NCBI RefSeq assembly: GCF_000143965.1
Contig: NC_014365.1
Location: 1,639,501 to 1,703,500, forward strand
Direction of reading: 5' to 3'
From: Desulfarculus baarsii DSM 2075
Lineage (GTDB): Bacteria > Desulfobacterota > Desulfarculia > Desulfarculales > Desulfarculaceae
DNA length: 64,000 nt
The position numbers and the translations under genes were made by a program. The notes below the pieces were generated by a model. It saw only the letters and a program-made list of their open reading frames with translations, made no database searches and had not been told where the DNA came from. Below are positions 9,413-17,886 of the stretch, in pieces (position 1 is the stretch's first letter; the number at the start of each line of letters is the position of its first letter).

Positions 9413-10291
9413 ATGAACCACGGCTTTGATCCCGGCGGGCTCGCTCCGCCCCTGGCCGCGGCCTGGGCGCGGCTGACGGCGCGTTTGGCCGCCTTTCCGT
9501 CGCTGCTGGTCGCTTTTTCGGGCGGGGTGGATTCGGCGCTCTTGCTGGCGGCGGCGGCGCGGGCGCTGCCGGCCGAGCGTTTGGCCGCCGGCCTGTGCGT
9601 GGGCGCGTTCACGCCGTGGTGGGAGGCCCAGCGCGCGCGTGATCTGGCCCAAAGCCTTGGCGCGCGGCTGGTGGAGCTGGACGCCGATGAGCTGAGCCAG
9701 CCCTCGATCGCCGTCAACGACAGCCAGCGCTGTTATTATTGTAAGAAGCTGAGGTTGATGCTATTAACTCGACAGGCCCGCCAGATGGGACTGGCCGAGC
9801 TGGCCGAGGGCTCTCAGTTGGACGACGCCGGCGATTTTCGCCCCGGCGTCAAGGCCGTGCGCGAGCTTGGCGTGCACAGCCCCCTGGCCGAGGCCGGCCT
9901 GGATAAAGCCATGGTCCGCGCCCTCAGCCGGGCCCTGGGCCTGCCCACGGCCGATGTGCCGGCGGCGGCCTGCCTGGCCAGCCGCCTGCCCTGGGGCCGC
10001 CCGCTGGACGCGGCGGTTTTGGCGCGCATCCAGGCGGCCGAGGCGGGCGTGCGCGCGGTGTTGGGCGAGGCCCTGATCCGTGTGCGCGACCACTTTCCCC
10101 TGGCCAGGCTGGAGCTCGATCCGGCCCTGCTGGCCACGGCCGCCAGCGAGCCCGCCCGCGGGCGCATCGTCGCCGCCGTCGAGGCCAGCGGCTATGCGAG
10201 CGTGTGCCTGGACTTGAAAGGCTATCGCCAAGGCGGGGCCCAATCCAGCCGAGGCGATGCGAGCATTGATGTCGTCACCAAGGAGACATGA
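9413..10291 (+). CDS. larE: LarE-like ATP-dependent sulfur transferase (PP-loop family)
   Basis: A 292-residue adenine-nucleotide alpha-hydrolase-like enzyme. The PP-loop is SGGVDS (36-41), followed by NDSQRCYYCK and ACLASR. Cys187 in ACLASR aligns with the sacrificial Cys176 of Lactiplantibacillus LarE, which builds the nickel-pincer cofactor. In addition C107 and C110 form a CxxC pair; LarE variants with three such cysteines have been described as [4Fe-4S] enzymes that use sulfide catalytically. No larA, larB or larC lies in the window, so the substrate here is uncertain. It is translationally close to the CBS/ACT gene. Confidence 0.8.
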   Translation: MNHGFDPGGLAPPLAAAWARLTARLAAFPSLLVAFSGGVDSALLLAAAARALPAERLAAGLCVGAFTPWWEAQRARDLAQSLGARLVELDADELSQPSIAVNDSQRCYYCKKLRLMLLTRQARQMGLAELAEGSQLDDAGDFRPGVKAVRELGVHSPLAEAGLDKAMVRALSRALGLPTADVPAAACLASRLPWGRPLDAAVLARIQAAEAGVRAVLGEALIRVRDHFPLARLELDPALLATAASEPARGRIVAAVEASGYASVCLDLKGYRQGGAQSSRGDASIDVVTKET

Positions 10292-10294
10292 TCG

Positions 10295-11203
10295 ATGAAG
10301 CTGAATAAAATCGTGGCGTTTTTCGCGTTCATGACCCTGGCCCTCTTGCCGGTCGCGGCCAACGCCGCCAAAAATCCCTTTGTCATGCCCGATCCGCCCT
10401 TTGACACGGCCAAGGTGCAATACAAGCTCGGCGGCGCGCAGAAAGGCGCGGAGGTGCTCTACATCGATGGCAAGAAGCGGGCCACCCACACCGACGCCTC
10501 CATGTCGATGTTCGGCATGAGCACCGCCCAAAAGACCATCGTCATCACCACGCCCGACAAGATCGTCAATATCGACCTGGAAAAGGGCGAGGGCACGGAA
10601 ACCGGCAACATGCTCACCTACATGGCCCAGGAGTATGACAAGCTCAGCGCCGCCGAGCAGGCCACCGTGCGCAAAAACGCCGAGAAGATGGGCCGCAACC
10701 TCATGGGCATGATGCCCGGCGGCCAGATCAAGACCAGCAAGGGCACGCTCATGGGCAAGCCCGTCGACATCGTCAGCGCCATGGGCATCACGACCTATTC
10801 GTGGAGCGGGGCCGACGTCATGCTCAAGACCCAGGGCAGCCTGGGCCCCATGCAGGTCGACACCCAGGCCGTCAGCCTGGAGACCAACGTGGCCATCCCG
10901 GCCGACGCCTTCGCCATCCCCGCCGGCGTCAAGGTCACCTTTGACCAGCAGGCCGACGACATGCAGCGGACCATGGCCAAAAATTGGATCAACAACCTCA
11001 AAGACCCCAACTTTGGCAAAAACGGCGGCAACGCGGGCATGGGGGCCATGTTTGGCGCGCCCACGGGCCAGCAGGGCCACGGCCAGCCGGCGCCAGGCGC
11101 CTATGGGAGCTCCGGCGAGCACGGCGAGCAGCAGGGCGAGCCCGGGGCCGATGAAGCCATGGAGCAGGGGATGAAGGTGTTGCAGGGGCTGTTCGGCAAC
11201 TGA
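10295..11203 (+). CDS. Exported protein, DUF4412-like
   Basis: A 302-residue secreted protein. A signal peptide (MKLNKIVAFF...VAANA) spans ~1-24. Residues ~40-220 are beta-rich and resemble the LolA/DUF4412-type fold (strands such as VLYIDGKKRATHT and KIVNIDLEKGEG). The last ~60 residues are low complexity, rich in Gly, Gln, Pro and Ala. Start ATG 10295 follows AAGGAG at a good distance. It sits three bases after larE and may be co-transcribed, though no functional link is obvious. No catalytic motif is seen. Confidence 0.65.
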   Translation: MKLNKIVAFFAFMTLALLPVAANAAKNPFVMPDPPFDTAKVQYKLGGAQKGAEVLYIDGKKRATHTDASMSMFGMSTAQKTIVITTPDKIVNIDLEKGEGTETGNMLTYMAQEYDKLSAAEQATVRKNAEKMGRNLMGMMPGGQIKTSKGTLMGKPVDIVSAMGITTYSWSGADVMLKTQGSLGPMQVDTQAVSLETNVAIPADAFAIPAGVKVTFDQQADDMQRTMAKNWINNLKDPNFGKNGGNAGMGAMFGAPTGQQGHGQPAPGAYGSSGEHGEQQGEPGADEAMEQGMKVLQGLFGN

Positions 11204-11231
11204 GGCCAGGCCCTTTGGCCGACAATCAACC

Positions 11232-11258
11232 AGGCGCGGTCGGTCAGCGGCCGCGCCT
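11232..11258. terminator. Possible bidirectional terminator stem between convergent genes
   Basis: AGGCGCGG (11232-11239) and CCGCGCCT (11251-11258) form a perfect 8-bp stem with an 11-base loop between the secreted-protein gene and glgA; it overlaps the last bases of glgA. No strong T-run follows, so termination is uncertain. Confidence 0.35.
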
Positions 11259-12707
11259 CGCCATTGTTTGCTCGTACAGTTCCAGATATTGCCGGGCGCT
11301 CTGATTCCAGGAAAAATCGCGGGCCATGGCGTTTTGTTGCAGGATGCGCCACTGGTCGGGCTGGCCAAAGACCCACAGGGCGTGGCGGACGGCGCTCCAG
11401 AGGCTGTGGGCGTCGGCGTCGTGGAAGACAAAGCCCACGCCGCTACCGTGGCCATCGGGCTCGAAGGGCTCGACGGTGTCCTTGAGCCCGCCGGTGGCCC
11501 GCACCAGCGGGGCCGTGCCGTAACGCATGGCGTAGAGCTGGCTCAGGCCGCAGGGCTCGTAGCGGCTGGGCATTAGCAAAATATCGCAGCCGGCGGTGAG
11601 CAGGTGGGCCAGGTCTTCCTGGAAGGCCAGGCGCACGCCGATGCGCCCGGCATGCTCCTGACCCAGGCGCCAGAGCATGCCCTCCAGGTGTTGATCGCCC
11701 GTGCCGAAAAGGCACAACCGCACGTCTTGATCCATCAGCCGCCAGGCCATCTCGGCGATGAAATCCACGCCTTTTTGGTGGGTCAACCGGCCCAGGAAGC
11801 CGATCACCGCCGTGCGCTCGCCGGCCGGCTCCAGGCCGAAGGCCTCCAGGAGCTTGTCGCGGCAGATCCGTTTGCCGGTCAGGTCTTGGGCGCTGTAGTT
11901 GGCGGGCAGGTAGCGGTCTTTTTCGGGCGACCACTGATCGTAATCGGCCCCGTTGAGGATGCCGCGCAGCACGTCGCGCCTGGCGTGAAGCACGCCGTCC
12001 ATGCCGTGGCCGCCCTCGGGGGTCTGGATCTCCCAGGCGTAGGACGGGCTGACGGTGGTGATGGCGTCGGCGCAGACCAGGCCGGCCTTGAGCAGGCTGA
12101 TGTTGCCCCAATATTCGGCCCCGCCCACCGAGTCCATGTCGGCTGGCAACTCTGTTTGGCCAAACATTTCGCGACCATAGACGCCCTGATAGGCCATGTT
12201 GTGCACGGTCAGCACCGTGGCCGCGCTCCAGATTGGCCCCAGGTCAAAGGGCCGCGACTTGATGTAGGCCGGCAGCAGGGCGGTCTGCCAATCGTTGGCG
12301 TGGACGATGTCGGGCGCGAAATTCAGGGCGCGGCAAAGCTCGATGACGGCCTTGTTGAAGACCACGAAGCGCAGCAGATTGTCACCATAGGCCCCACCGG
12401 GCGGGCCGTAGAGGTCGGGTCGGTCGAAAAGGTCGTTGTGTTCCAGAAGATAGCAATCGCAGCCGCCCAGGCGCGCGCGCCAGACATCGATGCGTCGGCC
12501 CCAACCGCCACAGGCCCAGACCTCGTAGCTCAGGCCGGCATGCTCCAGGTTGTGGGCCTGGCGGTCGACCACGCCATAGAGAGGCATGGCCATGACCACT
12601 TGAGCCCCGCGAGCGGCCAGGGCCGGCGGCAGGCTACCGGCCACGTCGGCCAGGCCGCCGCTTTTGGCCAGGGGCGCTATCTCCGAGGAAACGAACAGGA
12701 CTTTCAT
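11244..12707 (-). CDS. glgA: Glycogen synthase (ADP-glucose type)
   Basis: A 487-residue GT5-family glycosyltransferase. The N-terminal KSGGLADV (15-22) loop binds ADP-glucose. The C-terminal Rossmann domain shows GFLGRLTHQKGVDF and the conserved acidic loop MPSRYEPCGLSQLYAMRYG. Length fits bacterial GlgA. It transfers glucose from ADP-glucose to growing alpha-1,4-glucan in the cytosol. It stands alone on the minus strand, with no glgB or glgC beside it. Confidence 0.95.
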   Translation of the reverse strand: MKVLFVSSEIAPLAKSGGLADVAGSLPPALAARGAQVVMAMPLYGVVDRQAHNLEHAGLSYEVWACGGWGRRIDVWRARLGGCDCYLLEHNDLFDRPDLYGPPGGAYGDNLLRFVVFNKAVIELCRALNFAPDIVHANDWQTALLPAYIKSRPFDLGPIWSAATVLTVHNMAYQGVYGREMFGQTELPADMDSVGGAEYWGNISLLKAGLVCADAITTVSPSYAWEIQTPEGGHGMDGVLHARRDVLRGILNGADYDQWSPEKDRYLPANYSAQDLTGKRICRDKLLEAFGLEPAGERTAVIGFLGRLTHQKGVDFIAEMAWRLMDQDVRLCLFGTGDQHLEGMLWRLGQEHAGRIGVRLAFQEDLAHLLTAGCDILLMPSRYEPCGLSQLYAMRYGTAPLVRATGGLKDTVEPFEPDGHGSGVGFVFHDADAHSLWSAVRHALWVFGQPDQWRILQQNAMARDFSWNQSARQYLELYEQTMARRGR

Positions 12708-12842
12708 CAGACCTCGACTCCGCTACGATGCTCTCGGCGGTGGGCGAACGATTCAATATTAGCAACTTGCGCCGCGCCGCGCCGGTCATTTTTGAAAGGC
12801 CAAAAAAAACAAGGCCATGGCGGCCAAAGGCGCTGTTTGCGC

Positions 12843-12871
12843 TTGTTTGGCGCGCCTTGCTGGCATAACAT
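12843..12871 (+). promoter_or_regulatory. Candidate promoter for the 12939 gene
   Basis: TTGTTT (12843-12848), 17-base spacer, TAACAT (12866-12871). The predicted start of transcription is about 60 bases before ATG 12939. Confidence 0.4.
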
Positions 12872-12938
12872 AAAAAATCAAGTTTTGTGTTGTTATTTGG
12901 TGCGAAAAAACAATCCCACCGGGCGGAGCAAGGGGCCG

Positions 12939-13391
12939 ATGAGTCTGGTCGACGGCATTTACCTCGAAGAAAAAAAAAGCAACCTCGGCACCGGCTCGAC
13001 GTCCTCGACGGTGGTTTTTCGCAACTACTACGCCGTGTTTTTTCGTGGCGAGACGGCCATATCGTTTCTGCTCGACGACAAATTGGCCCTGACCGGCATG
13101 ACCGAGAAAGGCCAGGCCTCGCGCTTTGCCGCCGGCATGACCCATCAGCCCGATCTGCACGAGCAGTTCGCCCAGATCAAACAGGCCCTGGCCCAACGCG
13201 CCGCCCAGGCCAAGCCGGCCCAATGCCAGCCGGCCGCGCCGCCGGCCACGGCCACCCCACCGGCCCAACCACAGCCGCCGCAAAGCGCCAAACCGGCCAA
13301 GCAGGTCAAACCGGCCGCGCCCAAGGAGGCGTCCGACGGCAATTGGTGGGATCTGACCAGCCGCGGGGCCGATCACCTGCTCAAGAAATGA
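12939..13391 (+). CDS. Hypothetical protein with Pro/Ala/Gln linker and WW-containing tail
   Basis: 150 residues, not recognised. Start ATG 12939 follows a GGAG-containing region. Residues 1-90 are a small folded part with strands such as TVVFRNYYAVFF and ETAISFLLDD plus a helix (DLHEQFAQIKQAL). Residues ~91-135 are a low-complexity Pro/Ala/Gln/Lys linker, and the last ~15 include NWWDLTSRG. There is no signal peptide or membrane segment. The 3' end overlaps the convergent MTHFS-like gene by 11 bases. A small domain tethered to a peptide motif is the visible architecture; function unknown. Confidence 0.6.
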   Translation: MSLVDGIYLEEKKSNLGTGSTSSTVVFRNYYAVFFRGETAISFLLDDKLALTGMTEKGQASRFAAGMTHQPDLHEQFAQIKQALAQRAAQAKPAQCQPAAPPATATPPAQPQPPQSAKPAKQVKPAAPKEASDGNWWDLTSRGADHLLKK

Positions 13392-14082
13392 CCCCCCGCG
13401 CCGCCCGCGCCAGCGGCAAGGCGGCCAGCTTGGGCGGCAGATCGTCCAAGCCGGGGTTTGGCCGGGCCTCGCCGTGCTCCAGCCGGATAACTTCATCGGG
13501 CGTGACGATCACGTCGGCGCGGGCGTCCCAGGGGTCTTGGGGCAGTTCGGCCACGACTTGGGCCGTGTCGACCAACACCACCACCTTGGCCCGATCACCC
13601 AGGCTGCCCAGGGCCCGCAAAATGGCGTGAAACAGATCGAGCAAGCCGCGGCCGTCACCCAGCATGCGGCCGCGTCCGTCCACGGCCATGGCCGCGCAGA
13701 CCAGCATGTCCACCCGGCCGGGTTTGTCCTGGGGCAGGCGCAGGGGCCGGCCAGCCCCGAACAAGGCCCCGCCGCGCAGATCCTTGGCCCGCTTGCCAAA
13801 GGGGACCATCTCGGGCCCCAGGCGCACCAGGCCCTGCTTGAGCCCCGGCGTGGCCGCCAGCAGCGATTTGCCGTCTTGCAGGGCGTTGATGCGCGCCTGC
13901 AGCAGCACCGGCTCCGGCGTGACGGCGATGGTGCGAGCCAGGCGATATTCCTGCAATGAACGCAGGCGTTGGGCGGCCTTGCCCGCGCCGGGGAACAGCG
14001 GCGCGCGGTCGTTCACGGCCGTTTGCGGCCACAACGCGCCCCAGCGCGCACCCAATTCCTGGCGCAGATCGTCTTTGTTCAT
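13381..14082 (-). CDS. 5-formyltetrahydrofolate cyclo-ligase family protein
   Basis: 233 residues resembling the MTHFS / 5-FTHF cyclo-ligase family, which converts 5-formyl-THF to 5,10-methenyl-THF with ATP. Supporting stretches are AGKAAQRLRSL near the N-terminus, DMLVCAAMAVDGRGRMLGDG (the family's D-x-V-x-x-G...G-x-R-x-G-x-G block, here partly changed) and a long central insertion around LARTIAVTPEPVLLQARINA typical of a divergent subgroup. The ATP-binding glycine loop is less canonical than in E. coli YgfA, so catalysis should not be assumed. It lies 19 bases behind the secreted LamG-like gene on the same strand. Confidence 0.65.
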   Translation of the reverse strand: MNKDDLRQELGARWGALWPQTAVNDRAPLFPGAGKAAQRLRSLQEYRLARTIAVTPEPVLLQARINALQDGKSLLAATPGLKQGLVRLGPEMVPFGKRAKDLRGGALFGAGRPLRLPQDKPGRVDMLVCAAMAVDGRGRMLGDGRGLLDLFHAILRALGSLGDRAKVVVLVDTAQVVAELPQDPWDARADVIVTPDEVIRLEHGEARPNPGLDDLPPKLAALPLARAARGVIS

Positions 14083-14101
14083 GGCTTCATCCGGCTTCTT
14101 T

Positions 14102-16744
14102 TCAGCGCTCCACCAAGCGGTTTTGCCCTTGAGCCCGCGTCAGGGCCTCGCGGAGCATCTGGTCGGGGTCGAGCTTTTCAGCGGTTTCTCGCAGCAAATC
14201 CGCATCGGCCCGGGGCGCGTTTTGGGCGACCTTGTGCAACTCGGTGACGGTGGGCGCGGGTTTTTTGAAGCGCACCAGGCGGCCGTCATCCATGGGCGCG
14301 GCCAAGCGCCAGGCGGTCAGTTTGATGCGCGGCCCCTCCGGCCCGTCGGCGATCAGCTCCAGGCGGTGGCGATAGTAAGTGGCTTCGGGCCCCGGCTTGC
14401 CCACCGCCAGGCCCTCGGCCGCGCGGCCGCCCGGCTCCAGGGCGTAGCGGCCGAAATAATGGGGGCCGCGGCGAGTGGAATAATACCAGAACATCACCAG
14501 ATGGCCGCCTTGGCGTTGGAGGAGGAAGCGGCCCCAGCCCTCGCCGCGCCAAGCGCCGTCCCAGCCTTGGTCGAAGGGCGGGGCCGCTTGGCGTTCGTCC
14601 AAGGGCTCGACGTGGGCCAGGACGACAGGTTCGGCGTAGCCCCAGGCTTGCAGGGCCTCGGTGAGGTCGGCCCTGGTAGTGCATAGTTGATCGGCGCGGT
14701 TTGCGCTGTCGTCGCCAGCGGGCATGGTCAGGGAGAGCAGGGGCTTGAGGCCTTGGCCGGCCTGGGCGCTGGCGTGGCCCAACGAGCCCCGCTCGGCGAA
14801 GCCGGGCGGGCTGTGGCGACTGGCGCTGACGACGACCTGGCCGGTCCGTTGGTGGATGTGGGCCCACAGTTCGACCATGCCCGGCCCGCCCTGGGCCCAC
14901 AGGCGGCAGATGGGCCCCTCGGGCAGAAAACCCTGGGCCTGAAGGGCCGCGCCGGCGGCGGGATCGCTGGCGTAGGCGTGGGCAAAGAGGCTTGGGTGTC
15001 GCCAACGCGCCAGGGTCAGCGTGGCTGGCCGACGATCCGGGGCGGCTTGGGCCGGGGCGTCGGCCGGCGGCGGCCCGTCGGGGTTCAGGCTGAAGGCCGG
15101 CGGGGCCGGGTGGTTGACGTCCTGGGCCTGATCCCACAGCTCCAGCGAGGTGATTTCGCCGCGAAACTCGCGGCCCGGCCAGCGACTGCCGCCGACGATG
15201 TAGGGCGAGTTGGAGCCGACCCACGGCGCGGCCATGTCCACGGCGTCTTGTTGCCGGCCATCCAGCCATAGTTTGGCCTGGCCGCCGTTCTGGTAGATCA
15301 GCCAGGCCTCGTGGGCGGTGTTTGGGGCGACGGCGTTATGGGAGCGCAACTCCAGGGCCCCGGCGGTGGTGGCGACGCGAGCGGCCAGATGGCCCGCGCG
15401 GTCGATGAACAGATCCATGTCACGGCCGTAGCCGCCTTGGGAGAAGATCGTGTTGTCGTTGGTTTGGCCGTCCATGCGCCAGACAAAACCCGCGCGCAGG
15501 GCCCCGCTTTCGGTCGAGGGCAGCCCGGGCCGGGCCGCGATGACCTGTGGCCAGCCTTGACGTTTGACATCGGCCTGGCCGCCCGAGGCGTCATCGTTGG
15601 CCCGTTGGATGACGAACGTCTGGCCGCGCGAGGGATCGGGCTGGGGCGCGCCCTTGGGCCACCACAGGGCGGTCACCTCCAGCGCGTCGTCGGCCAGCGG
15701 GCGGATGGTCACCCAGCCCTGATTGCCGCAACAATGGCCGTCGGCGTCCTGGGCGGGCCCGGAAAACGCGCCGCCCTGCCCGGCGGTCAGTTGGCCACGG
15801 GTCAGATAGCGCGGGTTTCGCGGCGAGCCGCCGTAGGCCGTCAGGCCCAGGCCCGTGGCCGAGGTGCCGATCTGATAGAAATCGCTGCCCGTGCGCGGAT
15901 CCACCCACAGGCCGTCCCACCGGCCGCCGCGGCTGCTACGCGCCTCCACCGCGCCCGGCGGATCGGCGGGCAGGCCCAGGCGGGTCAGTTGCAGTTGGCC
16001 AGCGCCCAGCGTCGAGCGAAAAGTCCCGCACAGGGCCAGGCCGCCGCTTTGTTCCCGCAGGTCGGCCTCCAGGCTGAAGCCGGCGGATTGGTCGCGGTAT
16101 TCCAGGCGCGCGCCGCCCGGCGCGGGGCTGAGCAGAACCTGGCCCGGCCGGCCGGACCACTGGCCACGCAGGGCGTCGCCGTCGGCGCGCAGGTCGATCT
16201 GGCCGTCGACCAGGTCGCTGGGTTGGTTGCCGGGCAGCAGGTCGGTGTGCCAATAGCGCAGACGCCATTGGCCGCCCAGCCGCAGGATGGCCTGGCCCTC
16301 GGCCGGACGGGCGACCAGGCCGAAAACCGTGTCCTCGGCGGCGGCCCATTGGCCCTGGCCGTCGGTGGGCGTGAAGGCGACCACGCGAAAAGACTCGGCG
16401 TTGCGCGGCAAAAGCTCCAGGCGGCCGTGCAGGGGGCAGCAAGACTGGGGCAGCGACTGGAACTGGCCCACCAAACGCCCGTCGGCGGCGACCAGCAGGC
16501 GGCCGGCCAGGGCGAAGCCATGCTCGTGGGGCTGGTTGGCCCCGCCTTGCCACATGTGCAGCGCATACGAGCCATCGGGCAGGATGGCCAACCGGCAACT
16601 GGCTTGAGCGTCGCGGCTCTGGTAGAGGCCCGCCTCCAACTCGACGGCGGCGGCCGGTAGGGCCATGGCCAGCGTCAACGCCAGAAGCAGGGCCGCCAGG
16701 CGCGGAAAGAACGGGCGGCGGATGGTTTGGGCGAGGACCGTCAT
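14102..16744 (-). CDS. Large secreted protein with LamG/concanavalin-like domain
   Basis: About 880 residues, exported: a signal peptide with an AxA site (ALPAAAVE) ends near residue 35. The N-terminal ~400 residues comprise repeated beta-rich blocks with lipocalin- or DUF2147-like features (LYQSRDAQASCRLAILPDG and later GRWDGLWVDPRTGSDFYQIG). Residues ~430-560 look like a LamG/concanavalin A-like fold (DMDLFIDRAGHLAARV, KLWLDGRQQDAV, YIVGGSRWPGREFRGEI). A further beta-rich module follows. ATG 16744 is preferred to TTG 16747; GGAG lies upstream. A cell-surface or carbohydrate-binding role is possible; no hydrolase motif was seen. Confidence 0.6.
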   Translation of the reverse strand: MTVLAQTIRRPFFPRLAALLLALTLAMALPAAAVELEAGLYQSRDAQASCRLAILPDGSYALHMWQGGANQPHEHGFALAGRLLVAADGRLVGQFQSLPQSCCPLHGRLELLPRNAESFRVVAFTPTDGQGQWAAAEDTVFGLVARPAEGQAILRLGGQWRLRYWHTDLLPGNQPSDLVDGQIDLRADGDALRGQWSGRPGQVLLSPAPGGARLEYRDQSAGFSLEADLREQSGGLALCGTFRSTLGAGQLQLTRLGLPADPPGAVEARSSRGGRWDGLWVDPRTGSDFYQIGTSATGLGLTAYGGSPRNPRYLTRGQLTAGQGGAFSGPAQDADGHCCGNQGWVTIRPLADDALEVTALWWPKGAPQPDPSRGQTFVIQRANDDASGGQADVKRQGWPQVIAARPGLPSTESGALRAGFVWRMDGQTNDNTIFSQGGYGRDMDLFIDRAGHLAARVATTAGALELRSHNAVAPNTAHEAWLIYQNGGQAKLWLDGRQQDAVDMAAPWVGSNSPYIVGGSRWPGREFRGEITSLELWDQAQDVNHPAPPAFSLNPDGPPPADAPAQAAPDRRPATLTLARWRHPSLFAHAYASDPAAGAALQAQGFLPEGPICRLWAQGGPGMVELWAHIHQRTGQVVVSASRHSPPGFAERGSLGHASAQAGQGLKPLLSLTMPAGDDSANRADQLCTTRADLTEALQAWGYAEPVVLAHVEPLDERQAAPPFDQGWDGAWRGEGWGRFLLQRQGGHLVMFWYYSTRRGPHYFGRYALEPGGRAAEGLAVGKPGPEATYYRHRLELIADGPEGPRIKLTAWRLAAPMDDGRLVRFKKPAPTVTELHKVAQNAPRADADLLRETAEKLDPDQMLREALTRAQGQNRLVER

Positions 16745-16846
16745 CAACTGGCTCCGGCTTTTGGGTTGATCGTGGCGGAGTTATTGTCCCCTCTGTCGCT
16801 TTGTCTTGTCAACAAAGGGCCGAACGAGCAAAAATCGCCGTCGGCC

Positions 16847-16875
16847 TTGCCACGGGGCGAAGGGGTGATTATAGT
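16847..16875 (+). promoter_or_regulatory. Promoter upstream of the HExxH protein gene
   Basis: TTGCCA (16847-16852), 17-base spacer, TATAGT (16870-16875). Transcription should begin near 16882, which makes an upstream TTG start at 16875 unlikely and supports the GTG at 16899. Confidence 0.55.
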
Positions 16876-16898
16876 TGCATAAAACTAGCTGCGAGGCG

Positions 16899-17432
16899 GT
16901 GTTGGCTGGTTTGCGCGCATTTGGTCGTTGGGAGTTGGGCCTGCTGGATCGGGCGATGAGCCTCTCCGAGGAGGCGGTGAGCGACTATTTCCGCCTGAGC
17001 GAAGGCTTTTGGGGCCGTCATCCCTTCGAGCTGCGCACGGCGGTGCAGCTTTTGCCCAATGAGATCAGCCACGAGTGCCTGGCCCAGGTGCTGCGCCTGC
17101 GGCGGCCGGCCAGCGAGGGACGGCTGCGTCACCGCGATTTTTACCGCATTTGCCTGCAGGACCACAACCTGCTGGGGTTGATCGAGCGCGAGGGCCAGCG
17201 CGAGCTGCTGGGGCCGCTGTTGGTCTACGTGCTGACCCACGAACTGGTGCACGTGGTGCGCTTTGGCAAATATTTGCGTCTGTTCGACGCTTCGGCCAAT
17301 GAGCGCCGCCGCGAGGAGGACACCGTTCACCGCTTGGCGGCCGACATCCTAACCGGGGTCAGCCTGCCCCGGCTGGAGACGGTGCTGAACTTTTACGAGA
17401 GCCGCGGCTCGATGCATTTTGCACAGCAATGA
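16899..17432 (+). CDS. Putative small zinc metalloprotease-like protein (HExxH)
   Basis: 177 residues from GTG 16899; an in-frame TTG at 16875 overlaps the -10 element and is discarded, and ATG 16956 is a further alternative. The notable motif is LTHELVHVV, an HExxH zinc-binding signature (H114, E115, H118 from this start) inside a predicted helix. A possible third ligand lies in ERRREEDTVH ~25 residues later. No signal peptide or membrane anchor. The rest resembles no family I can name. The FmdB zinc-ribbon gene follows 21 bases later. Activity is inferred from one motif only. Confidence 0.65.
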   Translation: MLAGLRAFGRWELGLLDRAMSLSEEAVSDYFRLSEGFWGRHPFELRTAVQLLPNEISHECLAQVLRLRRPASEGRLRHRDFYRICLQDHNLLGLIEREGQRELLGPLLVYVLTHELVHVVRFGKYLRLFDASANERRREEDTVHRLAADILTGVSLPRLETVLNFYESRGSMHFAQQ

Positions 17433-17453
17433 TCACAGCGAGGGGATGAGACC

Positions 17454-17753
17454 ATGCCGATCTACGAGTATCAATGCGAAGCATGCAGCCAGGTCACCGA
17501 GGCGTTGCAGCGTTTTTCCGATCCGCCGCTTGATACCTGTCCCAAGTGCGGCGGCAAGCTCAGCAAGCTTATCAGCCTAAACGCCTTCCACCTCAAGGGC
17601 GACGGTTGGTATGTCACCGACTACAAAGGTAAAAACAGCTCGACGTGCGCCAGCAAGAGCGAGGGCGAATCGGCGGGCGAGGCCTCGGCCAGCACGTCGT
17701 CGTGTGACTGCTCCTCTGGCTCGTGCGCCGCTTCCAGCGGCTCCGACGACTGA
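17454..17753 (+). CDS. FmdB-family zinc ribbon protein
   Basis: 99 residues. The N-terminal zinc ribbon has the typical family form: MPIYEYQCEAC, then TCPKCGGKL about 22 residues later (C8, C11, C29, C32). A GDGWYVTDYK segment follows, then a long Ser/Ala/Cys-rich tail with CDCSSGSC that may bind metal. FmdB proteins are often called putative regulators but their role is not established. Start ATG 17454 follows GAGGGGATGAG. It ends before a strong terminator and is probably co-transcribed with the HExxH gene. Confidence 0.88.
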   Translation: MPIYEYQCEACSQVTEALQRFSDPPLDTCPKCGGKLSKLISLNAFHLKGDGWYVTDYKGKNSSTCASKSEGESAGEASASTSSCDCSSGSCAASSGSDD

Positions 17754-17776
17754 ACGACCGCCGCGCCCGGCACGCC

Positions 17777-17806
17777 AAAGGACGCCTCGTGGCGTCCTTT
17801 TGGTTT
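17777..17806 (+). terminator. Rho-independent terminator
   Basis: A perfect 10-bp stem AAAGGACGCC / GGCGTCCTTT (17777-17786 and 17791-17800) around loop TCGT, followed by TGGTTTTGG. It ends the HExxH-FmdB transcript. Confidence 0.85.
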
Positions 17807-17817
17807 TGGTCCGATCG

Positions 17818-17847
17818 TTGACAGCTTGGGCGGACGGGAGATATCTT
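17818..17847 (+). promoter_or_regulatory. Promoter for the 17887-19733 gene group
   Basis: TTGACA (17818-17823), 18-base spacer, TATCTT (17842-17847), directly after the terminator and about 40 bases before the next start codon. Confidence 0.55.
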
Positions 17848-17886
17848 CACTCATCACCTCGGGGGTAGGGGCGGGAGGATTGTGTC

